Source: a virus | IMG/VR virus record: IMGVR_UViG_3300030061_002291 | Location: 13,128 to 38,600 of that record | Direction: 5' to 3' (one strand) | Length of the DNA stretch: 25,473 bases | In this document: positions 1 through 5,347 of the stretch, piece after piece | Layout of the letters: each line of letters opens with the position of its first letter | Numbering within the stretch: position 1 is the stretch's first letter | Translations under genes and position numbers: made by a program | The notes under the pieces: generated by a model | Told to the model about the DNA's origin: nothing | What the model saw: the letters and a program-made list of their open reading frames with translations, nothing else | Database searches by the model: none

Positions 1-797
1 TTACAAAAGCGTTGCTCTACTGCATGAATTAGATTTAATTCGCGTTTGTATGTATCTGTGGTTTCTATTTGGTAACCGAGGCCACTACCGAATTTGTACA
101 CATTCTCCATGAGTCCGAACATATAGTCGCGGAATAGTCCGGGTAGGCCGGCGGTCATAAGCCTATGTATATCAAGCGGTTCGTTTGCTAGCTTGAATGG
201 TATAGATATACCAAACTTTTTCCAATCATGCTTACCTTTATACTCGACAAAGTTGTATGCAATAACCTCGACACCATAACCAAGTTTTGTAATGACATCA
301 CAAATACATGCTAGCGTGGCTCCAAGTCTTGCAAAATCTTTCTCCTTGTGACCACATGCTATGGCCATGTTCATACCAATACGAACATTTGCACGCTTGG
401 ATTTGCGAAGTGTAGTTTCCCAATATTGGTCGCTACCACCCATTAATCTAGACATACTTAAGTCGTCGCCGTCATCCCTACGAACTCGCTTACGTTTGCA
501 TGATAAACCCATACCGGCGAACTTAGAAACGTCGAGTCTATTGTCTATGCTAGCACGAAGTTTTTGGTAAGTTCGCATCATAGCATCTGATGTTCTGCCG
601 ACCATCATAGCGCGTTGTAAATTCTCGCGCCCTACAACATGTTTGCCGTACTGCCATGAGGTTTGACGCTCATAAGTATATAAATCATTCTCGTCAATAA
701 TGTCGAGCATGGTTTTGACGTTTGGAATTTCAACAACTGCATGTTTACCCTCGTATTGGTCGTCAATAATTTTTGGTTCTAGAATTTGCATACTCAT
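1..797 (-). CDS. VWA-like protein, partner of the AAA+ ATPase (C-terminus outside window)
   Basis: An open frame of 265 codons runs from ATG at 797 to the window edge without a stop. It begins MSMQILEPKI. A basic segment (CKRKRVRRDD) precedes a core reading NVRIGMNMAIACGHKEKDFARLG, then an alternating strand/helix pattern including GYGVEVIAYN. This resembles VWA-like domains of the DUF7192 type found in phages and actinobacteria. The gene begins one base after the stop of the AAA+ ATPase, and the end of that gene (GAGGG) can serve as its ribosome binding site, so the two are translationally coupled. MoxR/CobS ATPases usually work with a VWA protein (as CobS with CobT), so I infer a chaperone- or remodelling-type complex. 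The target is unknown. I do not see a clear MIDAS motif, so metal binding is uncertain. Confidence 0.75.
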   Translation of the reverse strand, partial: MSMQILEPKIIDDQYEGKHAVVEIPNVKTMLDIIDENDLYTYERQTSWQYGKHVVGRENLQRAMMVGRTSDAMMRTYQKLRASIDNRLDVSKFAGMGLSCKRKRVRRDDGDDLSMSRLMGGSDQYWETTLRKSKRANVRIGMNMAIACGHKEKDFARLGATLACICDVITKLGYGVEVIAYNFVEYKGKHDWKKFGISIPFKLANEPLDIHRLMTAGLPGLFRDYMFGLMENVYKFGSGLGYQIETTDTYKRELNLIHAVEQRFC

Positions 798-798
798 A

Positions 799-1998
799 TT
801 ACTTACCCTCTCTAAGTATTTCGGTTATGTTTACTTTTTTCTTTTCCTCTTTTGTCCACCCGGTAGTTACAATATCGAGGAACTGCTTGTTTGACTTACC
901 GGCTAGTCGCCATGTTTGGCCGTCGAGAAACAACCTCGTACTAATAGTACGTCTGACATGCTCGCTCTTGCATTTGTCTCGAAGATTCCAGAGTACATTT
1001 GCCATGTCGTCAAAATCTCCGGCTAGAGCGCGCTCTACATTCTTGTCGTAATCGACATGAACTTTGACCGCTTGCAATCTGTCTAGCGTTGCTAGGTCAA
1101 GCTGACCTCTGCCGGCAAATTCGAAGTCGTTACCATCGCCCCATGTATTACTCGCTACTGCGACATGAAAGTCGTCATGTTTCTTGGCTACCGGATTGTC
1201 TTTGTCGTTTGGAGTTGCTAGCACACCTTGGTTGTCGAAGACACTATTGAATACTAGGCCACAATTAGCATCGAAGCCGTCAAATTCGTCTAGACATAGG
1301 AATGAACCATTCCTAAACGCTCTAGCAACTGAGCCGTCAATAAATGTGCCGTCAAACGTCATTCTGCCGGTCATGTGTGATTCGGTCACTCCGGCGCTAC
1401 CCTTGAGATATTCGTAGTTATCTGTGTCGGTACTAAAGCCTAGAGCATCAGCACATTGTTCGATGAGAAATGATTTGCCGGTTCCACTTGGGCCACACAA
1501 CCACACTCTCTTGAAATGCTTTAAGCATTCTAGAACGAATGGAAACTGCTTATGTTTGAGGCCGTCGGTCTTCTTAACCTCGACGTCGTTAATTTTGACG
1601 TACACCGGGTTCTGTAATTCCTTTAGTTTGTCGTCGATTAACTGATTCATCTTGGTCGTTTCCTCGGCAACACCTTGAATAAAAGTATCTCTGATACTCT
1701 CGGTTCGCTTGTAAATGTCGTCACCAAGTTTCTCTGCTACCTTGTCGGCTAGCATATCCTCTAGGCTCCCACTCGGCGCCGTCTGCGGTTGTGGTGTCGG
1801 TGTTGATGGTGGTGGCGGTGTTGACTCTCCCGGCGGTGTTGGTATCTTGTCGTCGGTTAAGAATGCAATAAGTTCGTGTTGCTTAGCTGATTGCACCCAA
1901 GAACTAGCCTTGTTAAGTTGGCGACACTTAGTGATAGCTAGTGTTTTGATTCTGCTATGTTTCATCGAACTAAGTTCGGTTGTGGTATAGTTACCCAT
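799..1998 (-). CDS. MoxR/CobS-like AAA+ ATPase
   Basis: This 399-residue protein has Walker A GPSGTGKS at residues 169-176, Walker B FLCLDEFD at 233-240 and a sensor-1 asparagine in VAVASNTWGDG near 284. A possible arginine finger lies in TLDRLQ (305-310) and a sensor-2-like arginine pair near 349-350. The layout is that of the MoxR/CobS branch of AAA+ proteins. The first 50 residues look helical and could be a SAP-like element. A proline-rich linker (about 53-74) and a helical segment (78-130) follow. ATG at 1998 is preceded by AAGGAG at good spacing. CobS-like ATPases drive metal insertion in cobaltochelatase, but phage copies usually lack the rest of that pathway, so remodelling of a protein target together with the downstream VWA-like protein is the more cautious inference. 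Confidence 0.88.
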   Translation of the reverse strand: MGNYTTTELSSMKHSRIKTLAITKCRQLNKASSWVQSAKQHELIAFLTDDKIPTPPGESTPPPPSTPTPQPQTAPSGSLEDMLADKVAEKLGDDIYKRTESIRDTFIQGVAEETTKMNQLIDDKLKELQNPVYVKINDVEVKKTDGLKHKQFPFVLECLKHFKRVWLCGPSGTGKSFLIEQCADALGFSTDTDNYEYLKGSAGVTESHMTGRMTFDGTFIDGSVARAFRNGSFLCLDEFDGFDANCGLVFNSVFDNQGVLATPNDKDNPVAKKHDDFHVAVASNTWGDGNDFEFAGRGQLDLATLDRLQAVKVHVDYDKNVERALAGDFDDMANVLWNLRDKCKSEHVRRTISTRLFLDGQTWRLAGKSNKQFLDIVTTGWTKEEKKKVNITEILREGK

Positions 1999-2052
1999 TT
2001 ATAATCTCCTTGCCGACTCTCTCGGCGGTTTTGGTTGTTGGTTGTATTGTTT

Positions 2053-2097
2053 TATTATTTCTAGCATAGTCATTACATTCCTATGCTAGAAATAATA
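2053..2097. repeat. Perfect 17-bp inverted repeat (stem-loop) between two cistrons
   Basis: The left arm 2053-2069 (TATTATTTCTAGCATAG) and right arm 2081-2097 are perfect reverse complements separated by an 11-base loop. The hairpin lies just after the stop of the 57-residue membrane protein and about 55 bases before the ATPase start. On the minus strand it is followed by A residues, not a T-run, so it does not look like a simple intrinsic terminator. An RNA processing or stabilising stem, or a protein-binding palindrome, fits better. Confidence 0.85.
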
Positions 2098-2271
2098 TTA
2101 AAGGCCTCTCGTCCAGAGTTCTATCAACGCGAAGAGTAATCCTAGTGACATCCACGCTATAAGTATTTTTAAGCCTTGTGTATTATTCTCGATTAATAGC
2201 CATTCTACAAAGTCCATAAATTGACCTATAGCATCAGCCATTGTGTCTATTACTTGATTAAATACCCTCAT
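2098..2271 (-). CDS. Small single-pass membrane protein, function unknown
   Basis: This 57-residue protein begins MRVFNQVIDT and ends ELWTRGL. Residues about 35-53 (LKILIAWMSLGLLFALIEL) form one hydrophobic segment long enough to cross a membrane. An amphipathic acidic N-terminal half precedes it. The start codon overlaps the stop of the upstream gene in a TAATG junction, so translation is probably coupled. Size and topology would suit a holin or a small membrane-associated phage factor, but no family is recognised and neighbouring genes are not lysis genes. I infer only that it is an integral membrane protein. Confidence 0.65.
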   Translation of the reverse strand: MRVFNQVIDTMADAIGQFMDFVEWLLIENNTQGLKILIAWMSLGLLFALIELWTRGL

Positions 2272-2510
2272 TATTTACCCCATCCGCTTTTATCTTTTGT
2301 ATCGACGACAACAATAGCATAGCCTTGGTATAATTCGGCTACCGCTTTTATGTGTCTAGTGGTAGTCTGTGAGTACCATTTATGCGCCTTAATTGTCTTC
2401 GATTTGTGGTCTATTATCGCTACATCGGTTTCGTATGATGTTATTACATCATTCTGAACTTTTAGGTTGGGAATTACATTCCCATTGTGGTTTTTTATGT
2501 TGTTTATCAT
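2271..2510 (-). CDS. Small phage protein, DUF8033-like
   Basis: This 79-residue protein has an N-terminal segment rich in Asn and then a core reading ITSYETDVAIID, KWYSQTTTRHI and VAELYQGYAIVVVD. The pattern of a strand, a tryptophan-containing turn and a helix with TTRHI resembles the small DUF8033 family seen in many phage genomes. That match is from memory of the motif. ATG at 2510 has GGAG about ten bases upstream, which is slightly long. Its stop overlaps the start of the membrane protein gene by one base. The leader on the upstream side carries GGGTGTT-type repeats (plus strand) and strong hairpins. Function is unknown. Confidence 0.7.
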   Translation of the reverse strand: MINNIKNHNGNVIPNLKVQNDVITSYETDVAIIDHKSKTIKAHKWYSQTTTRHIKAVAELYQGYAIVVVDTKDKSGWGK

Positions 2511-2603
2511 AGGGTGTTTACTCCATTTGTGACGGCTATGGTTTTGGGTGTTCTTGCCATTACACTCTATGCCGTCGTTATAGGGTGTTCTAGCACAAAT
2601 TTT

Positions 2604-2690
2604 AGGCTAGGACTCTTAGGTGAGTAGGTACTCTCCCTCTTCGCGCTGACGTGGGAGAGATTACTGCGCGACCTCTCGACCGCCTAGCCT
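2604..2690 (-). ncRNA. 87-base element closed by an 8-bp AGGCTAGG/CCTAGCCT stem
   Basis: The ends 2604-2611 and 2683-2690 are perfect 8-bp complements. Inside lie a perfect 7-bp stem CTCTCCC/GGGAGAG (2631-2637 with 2653-2659, loop of 15) and a small ACTC/GAGT hairpin at 2612-2625. The overall plan is a multi-branch fold of roughly long-variable-arm tRNA size, but there is no TTCRANY T-loop, so it is not a normal tRNA. On the plus strand it is followed by TTTTTT at 2695-2700. Confidence 0.45.
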
Positions 2691-2723
2691 TAGGTTTTTT
2701 CTCGGTCTATGCCGAGGGTATAG

Positions 2724-2780
2724 AAGCCTAGCTAGGAATCGAACCTAGCTATCCCAAAGGGATAGAACCGCTCTAGGCTT
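2724..2780 (-). ncRNA. tRNA-like structure lacking a D-arm
   Basis: On the minus strand an 8-bp acceptor-like stem (AAGCCTAG at 2780-2773 with CTAGGCTT at 2731-2724) encloses three parts. First come seven unpaired bases (2772-2766). Then a perfect hairpin CTATCCC-TTT-GGGATAG (2765-2749) lies in the anticodon-arm position. Then a textbook T-arm CTAGG-TTCGATT-CCTAG (2748-2732) follows. The three helices abut without unpaired bases: there is no variable loop and no D-arm. If the middle hairpin is read as a 5-bp stem with a 7-base loop, the anticodon would be TTT, but base 33 is C instead of T. No CCA is encoded (the next bases are CTA). It could be a miniature tRNA, a tRNA mimic, a remnant, or part of an attachment site. 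Confidence 0.5.
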
Positions 2781-2782
2781 TG

Positions 2783-2797
2783 ACCGGCTTTGCCGGT
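2783..2797. repeat. Hairpin ACCGGC-TTT-GCCGGT
   Basis: A 6-bp G+C-rich perfect stem with a three-base loop sits two bases from the tRNA-like fold. It lacks a T-run on either side, so I do not call it a terminator. Confidence 0.6.
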
Positions 2798-2816
2798 GTA
2801 TTAGAACGCGCTGTGT

Positions 2817-3068
2817 TTATATAAACGCGTCCGGTGGTAATTGGCCGTTCTCGTCGAGTAACGCCTTGAGTCCGTCGTCGGCAAGCATCCACGCTTGTTC
2901 GCGGTCTTCGCGCTCACGCCTAAGTGCGTACTTGCTCGTAGGAAAGTCAGCACGAAACTCTTCGTCGTATGCTAGAAGAGCTTGCTCTTCGCGGGGTGTG
3001 GGTGTGTCTATATTCGCGTGTGTGTCTGCGTTCTGGGTGTTTGGGTTTGTGTTTATGATTGTTAGCAT
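2817..3068 (-). CDS. Small acidic protein, function unknown
   Basis: The protein is 83 residues if it starts at ATG 3068 (MLTIINTNPN), or 87 if it starts at ATG 3080. I prefer 3068 because GGAG lies six bases before it, whereas nothing purine-rich precedes the ATG at 3080. The sequence has a Thr/Asn/Asp-rich first part and a charged helical second part (EEQALLAYDEEFRADF, RREREDREQAW), and ends LPPDAFI. No membrane segment or known motif is visible. It is the first gene of the left-arm transcription unit, directly beside the divergent control region. That suggests early expression and possibly a regulatory or host-interaction role (inference only). A 12-bp palindrome (GTTTATATAAAC) spans its stop codon. 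Confidence 0.6.
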   Translation of the reverse strand: MLTIINTNPNTQNADTHANIDTPTPREEQALLAYDEEFRADFPTSKYALRREREDREQAWMLADDGLKALLDENGQLPPDAFI

Positions 3069-3430
3069 GATTGTCTCCATTCTACGCGTAAGGTGTCATC
3101 CTACGCGTTGTTAGTTAGTTGAAATCCGACTGAATCTGTCCGTCGGCGACCCTCAAATTTAACCATAAAAACCTAGCGAAACCTAGCAAAACTTGTATAA
3201 CCGACGGCTATAGGGTGCAAACATAGCTAAGAATCGAGAGAAAACCGGCCAAGATATAGAGGTTCGCGCGTTTACCGACGACAGACCGAACACGAAACGC
3301 GAAGTCAACGCGAAACGCGTAGAGCAACCGGGAATTGACCGGGGTGTGCATACGTATAGAACGTCCCATCCATTTTTTGCACAGTTTTTTAGTATCTAAA
3401 AACATGTTTATTTGCACAGAGTGTAGCTAT

Positions 3431-3459
3431 GGAGTAGTCTGGGAGTAGTTAGGGAGTAG
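3431..3459 (+). repeat. Three GGAGTAG boxes at exact 11-bp spacing
   Basis: GGAGTAG occurs at 3431-3437, 3442-3448 and 3453-3459, each start 11 bp from the last. Spacing near one helical turn places the boxes on one face of the DNA, as expected for cooperative protein binding. Confidence 0.8.
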
Positions 3460-3489
3460 ATTTTTATATCTAACAATATTAATACTTAT

Positions 3490-3566
3490 ATAGCCAAGCC
3501 ATAGCCTTGCCATATTTTATAAATGGCTTTGCCATAGCTTTGCTATAGCTTAGCTATAGCCTTGCC
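3490..3566 (+). repeat. Seven tandem 11-bp units (iteron-like array)
   Basis: Units start at 3490, 3501, 3512, 3523, 3534, 3545 and 3556. Units 1, 2, 5, 6 and 7 fit ATAGC followed by [CT][AT][AT]GC[CT]; for example units 2 and 7 are both ATAGCCTTGCC. Unit 4 is ATGGCTTTGCC and unit 3 is degenerate and A+T-rich. The array is immediately followed by an A+T-rich tract. Iterons of this kind are typical binding sites for an initiator or repressor protein. Confidence 0.8.
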
Positions 3567-3574
3567 ATACATAT

Positions 3575-3592
3575 AGAAGTAGAAGTAGAAGT
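3575..3592 (+). repeat. Hexamer direct repeat AGAAGT x3
   Basis: Three consecutive AGAAGT units lead into a nearly pure A+T stretch (to about 3618). Beside the 11-bp array, this could be part of a DNA-unwinding element. Confidence 0.7.
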
Positions 3593-3612
3593 ATATATTA
3601 ATATATTATATA

Positions 3613-3642
3613 TATAAACCTTAGGTTTATAAACCTCAGGTT
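3613..3642. promoter_or_regulatory. Two adjacent palindromes, candidate operators (AACCT-N-AGGTT)
   Basis: A 19-base perfect odd palindrome, TATAAACCTTAGGTTTATA, is centred on 3622. An 11-base one, AACCTCAGGTT, is centred on 3637. They share the core AACCT-N-AGGTT and lie 15 bp apart centre to centre, about 100 bp before the first right-arm gene. Dimeric repressors commonly bind such sites. The 10-mer CCTTAGGTTT of the first palindrome also occurs at 2688-2697. Confidence 0.6.
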
Positions 3643-3673
3643 GCGAAATCAACCATTTTTTTCTTTTATCTAG

Positions 3674-3692
3674 TGTAACATTATCGTTATAT
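3674..3692 (+). promoter_or_regulatory. TGTAACAT motif upstream of the first right-arm gene
   Basis: TGTAACAT at 3674-3681 is followed 11 bp later by a degraded copy (CGTTATAT). The preceding context TAGTGTAACATT is shared with the portal upstream site. This is the weakest member of a four-site family in the window and lies 59 bases before ATG 3740. Confidence 0.45.
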
Positions 3693-3739
3693 TTCAATCG
3701 GGGCAAAAAATTATTTTTTAACCAAAACAGGAGCGTATA

Positions 3740-3937
3740 ATGGCTTACGAAGCAAAAGACAATACTTTCACTATGTTTGATAACGATAATAAAACAAGTG
3801 AAAACCAACCAGACTTTACAGGTCAGGGCAAAATCGGCGGAAAAGAAGTAAAAATTGCCGGTTGGAAGAAAACATCTGCTAATGGTAAGGACTATATATC
3901 TTACAAAGTAGAAGAAAAAGGAGCTTATATTGGCTAA
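3740..3937 (+). CDS. Small DUF736-like protein, possibly nucleic-acid binding
   Basis: This 65-residue protein begins MAYEAKDNTFTMFDND. It then reads PDFTGQGKIGGKEVKIAGWKKTSANGKDYISYKVEE. The pattern 'PDFxGxxxIxGKEVxIAGWKKTSxxGKDYISxKxEE' resembles short phage and plasmid proteins of the DUF736 type, which look like a single OB-like beta unit. ATG 3740 is preceded by AGGAG at seven bases. It is the first gene of the right arm, directly after the control region, so it could be made early and might act in replication or as a single-strand-binding-like protein (inference). Its end overlaps the next gene by eight bases. Confidence 0.7.
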   Translation: MAYEAKDNTFTMFDNDNKTSENQPDFTGQGKIGGKEVKIAGWKKTSANGKDYISYKVEEKGAYIG

Positions 3938-4247
3938 ACGCCTTAGAAAGCGTAAAAATAAAAGCGCTGCATGGACTAGAAAAGAAGGTCAGAACCCTAA
4001 GGGCGGTTTAAACGCTAAAGGGCGAGCTAGCTACAAGGCTCAAACTGGCGGAACTCTTAAAGCACCTGTAAAATCAGGTGCAAATCCTCGCAGAGTCTCT
4101 TTTGCAGCGCGTTTTGCCGGCATGAAAGGCCCAATGAAAGATTCTAAAGGTAGACCAACAAGAAAAGCACTAGCATTAAAAGCTTGGGGCTTTGGTTCTG
4201 TTGAATCTGCTAGAAAATTTGCTAACAATAATAAGAAAAAGGGTTAA
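3930..4247 (+). CDS. Small lysine/arginine-rich protein, DUF6321-like
   Basis: This 105-residue protein begins at TTG 3930, which has GGAG six bases upstream. No ATG serves as well, so the rare start is well supported. The sequence is very basic (AKRLRKRKNKSAAWTRKEG) and carries QNPKGGLNAKGRASYKAQTGGTLKAPV and NPRRVSFAARFAGMKGPM. These match the small DUF6321 phage family as I remember it. Such proteins often occur beside structural and packaging genes. A DNA-compaction or virion-associated role is inference. The gene overlaps its upstream neighbour and is followed two bases later by another lysine-rich gene. Confidence 0.78.
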   Translation: MAKRLRKRKNKSAAWTRKEGQNPKGGLNAKGRASYKAQTGGTLKAPVKSGANPRRVSFAARFAGMKGPMKDSKGRPTRKALALKAWGFGSVESARKFANNNKKKG

Positions 4248-4249
4248 TT

Positions 4250-4357
4250 ATGCCAAAAGTAGGTAAAAAAAAGTTTCCATATACTAAAAAAGGAAAAGAC
4301 GCCGCGAAAAAAATGGCTAAAAAGACCGGAAAAAGGGTAAAAAAGCGTGGCTACTAA
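4250..4357 (+). CDS. 35-residue lysine-rich peptide
   Basis: The frame ATG 4250 to TAA 4355-4357 encodes MPKVGKKKFPYTKKGKDAAK and continues to VKKRGY. About 40% of residues are Lys or Arg. AAAAAGGG upstream can act as the ribosome binding site. It begins two bases after the previous stop and overlaps the next gene. Short peptides of the form 'MPKVGKKKFPYTxKGK' recur in phage genomes, to my knowledge without a known role. The compact, coupled arrangement supports translation. Confidence 0.72.
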   Translation: MPKVGKKKFPYTKKGKDAAKKMAKKTGKRVKKRGY

Positions 4358-4538
4358 GAAAAAACCGGGTTTATATGCCAATATTCATGCTAAACGCAAG
4401 AGAATTGCAGCAGGTAGCGGTGAAAAAATGAGAAAAGTCGGTGCAAAAGGTGCGCCGTCAAAGCAAGACTTTATAGATTCCGCAAAAACAGCTAAAAAAC
4501 CAAAAAGATTACGAGCTAGAAAAGCTAGAAAAAAGTAA
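4347..4538 (+). CDS. Small lysine-rich protein, DUF5872-like
   Basis: This 63-residue protein starts at GTG 4347, inside the end of the previous gene. The core KKPGLYANIHAKRKRIAAGS followed by GEKMRKVGAKGAPS is characteristic of the small DUF5872 family in phages and large viruses, where KxPGLYxNIxxKRxRI and GSGEKMRxxGxxGAP are conserved. The C-terminus is a run of basic residues (RLRARKARKK). Its stop overlaps the terminase small subunit start in a TAATG junction. Nucleic acid binding is inferred from charge only. Confidence 0.8.
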   Translation: MATKKKPGLYANIHAKRKRIAAGSGEKMRKVGAKGAPSKQDFIDSAKTAKKPKRLRARKARKK

Positions 4539-5347
4539 TGAAGGTACAATGCCGAGGTAAGCAGTTTGATGTTTACACTCTGGAAGAAGCAAAGAAGTTA
4601 AAAATTGAACCCATTGATAATTGGAGAGAAGCTGAAGTTGGAGATTGGATATTAACTGCTGATAATAAAGTAATTCAATGCACAGGACGCAAGGTTAAAA
4701 ACTTTGCAAACACAAAAAAGCCTTATATTTTTATTAGAACAGGCTATGGCGAGCGCGGATGCCATAAAAAACACTACTACGCGCAAAAACAACACGATTG
4801 GGATTTAGATAACAGGTATACAGGAGATTTAATCAAGGATGTTAGGCCGACTGCTAAGCAAAAGACATTCGTTGATTTTTTATTTCTGCATGGCGCAACA
4901 AATAAGCTTGGCATGTGGGATACAGAATCTGTTATTCTTGCTTACCAATCTGTTTATTCTGATAATAATCCGGAGCAAGCATTACGTCGCGGGCTTACTA
5001 TTTTAAAAAGAAAGCATATTAGGGAGTACATATCTATGAACATGAGAGAAAAGCTAAGCGCATTAGGACTTGACGATGATTATGTTGCTGATAGATACAG
5101 AGATATTATCGAGAATACTGAAACTCCTGCTGCAACAAGATTAAACGCTTTAAATAGAGTTAGTGATATGCTTGGACATCTTACAAAAGAGAAAAAAGAA
5201 GAAAGCGTTGAAGGAGTATTCGCATTATCTGATGGCGACATTAAAAAATTATCAAGTGTACGAAAAACTATTGCGGAAACATCATATGGGCCAAAGCAAA
5301 GAAGTGAAAACAACGGGGTACATAAGTCAACCCCAGTCAGAAAGTAA
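4538..5347 (+). CDS. Terminase small subunit
   Basis: This 269-residue protein has two parts. Residues about 1-100 form a domain with NWREAEVGDWILTADNKVIQC, a strand-rich module sometimes fused to phage packaging proteins. Residues about 103-220 resemble terminase small subunits: RPTAKQKTFVDFLFLHGATN, then a helix with ESVILAYQSVYSD, then LTILKRKHIREYISMNMREKL and ETPAATRLNALNRVSDMLGH. The family binds the packaging site on phage DNA and hands it to the large subunit. Position just before the large subunit agrees. The last 50 residues are polar and probably the part contacting the large subunit. Confidence 0.85.
   Translation: MKVQCRGKQFDVYTLEEAKKLKIEPIDNWREAEVGDWILTADNKVIQCTGRKVKNFANTKKPYIFIRTGYGERGCHKKHYYAQKQHDWDLDNRYTGDLIKDVRPTAKQKTFVDFLFLHGATNKLGMWDTESVILAYQSVYSDNNPEQALRRGLTILKRKHIREYISMNMREKLSALGLDDDYVADRYRDIIENTETPAATRLNALNRVSDMLGHLTKEKKEESVEGVFALSDGDIKKLSSVRKTIAETSYGPKQRSENNGVHKSTPVRK

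Larger units (their letters stand above)
2511..2816 (-). ncRNA. Gene-free, structure-rich leader or non-coding RNA region
   Basis: This 306-base stretch between two minus-strand genes has no plausible ORF but holds at least five helices. A 6-bp stem pairs 2531-2536 with 2571-2576, with ATGG/CCAT inside it. An 87-base element is closed by 2604-2611/2683-2690. A 5-bp hairpin spans 2701-2716. A tRNA-like fold spans 2724-2780. A 6-bp hairpin with a three-base loop spans 2783-2797. GGGTGTT (plus strand) occurs at 2512, 2546 and 2583. Read from the minus strand it would lie inside the left-arm transcript. I infer a structured RNA; orientation and boundaries are uncertain. Confidence 0.5.
3069..3739. 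promoter_or_regulatory. Divergent control region with many short repeats, candidate origin
   Basis: This 671-base gene-free stretch separates the minus-strand left arm from the plus-strand right arm. It contains CTACGCGT at 3082 and 3101. AAACCTAGC occurs at 3169 and 3179. A CCGTCGG/CCGACGG inverted pair lies at 3140 and 3201. CGAAACGCG occurs at 3293 and 3311, and TTTGCACAG at 3376 and 3411. The 11-bp repeat blocks, an A+T-rich tract (about 3571-3618) and two palindromes follow; these are listed separately. Promoters for both arms must lie here or read in from outside. The combination of phased repeats and an A+T-rich tract suits a replication origin. Confidence 0.6.

Noticed and set aside
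2683-2700. Intrinsic terminator on the plus strand (CCTA-GCCT-TAGG then T6)
   Set aside because: The stem is only 4 bp and no plus-strand gene ends nearby. The T-run may be incidental to the larger structured element.
2724-2780. Standard tRNA gene or tmRNA
   Set aside because: There is no D-arm, no variable loop, no T33 and no CCA. At 57 bases it is far too short for tmRNA, and the typical tmRNA 5' sequence is absent.
3208-3417. 69-codon minus-strand frame starting with GTG in the control region
   Set aside because: No ribosome binding site before the GTG or the following ATG. It spans several short direct repeats and has no recognisable protein pattern, so chance is more likely.
3490-3566. 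Possible CRISPR array
   Set aside because: Units are 11 bp, contiguous and degenerate, with no spacers.
3554-3808. 84-codon minus-strand frame over the repeat array and the 3740 gene
   Set aside because: It is antisense to a well-supported gene and made largely of repeat-derived, A+T-rich sequence.
5163-5285. N-terminal extension of the small inter-terminase gene
   Set aside because: Using the start at 5163 would overlap the terminase small subunit by about 185 bases. The extension reads as a lysine-rich shadow of that gene, so ATG 5286 is preferred.
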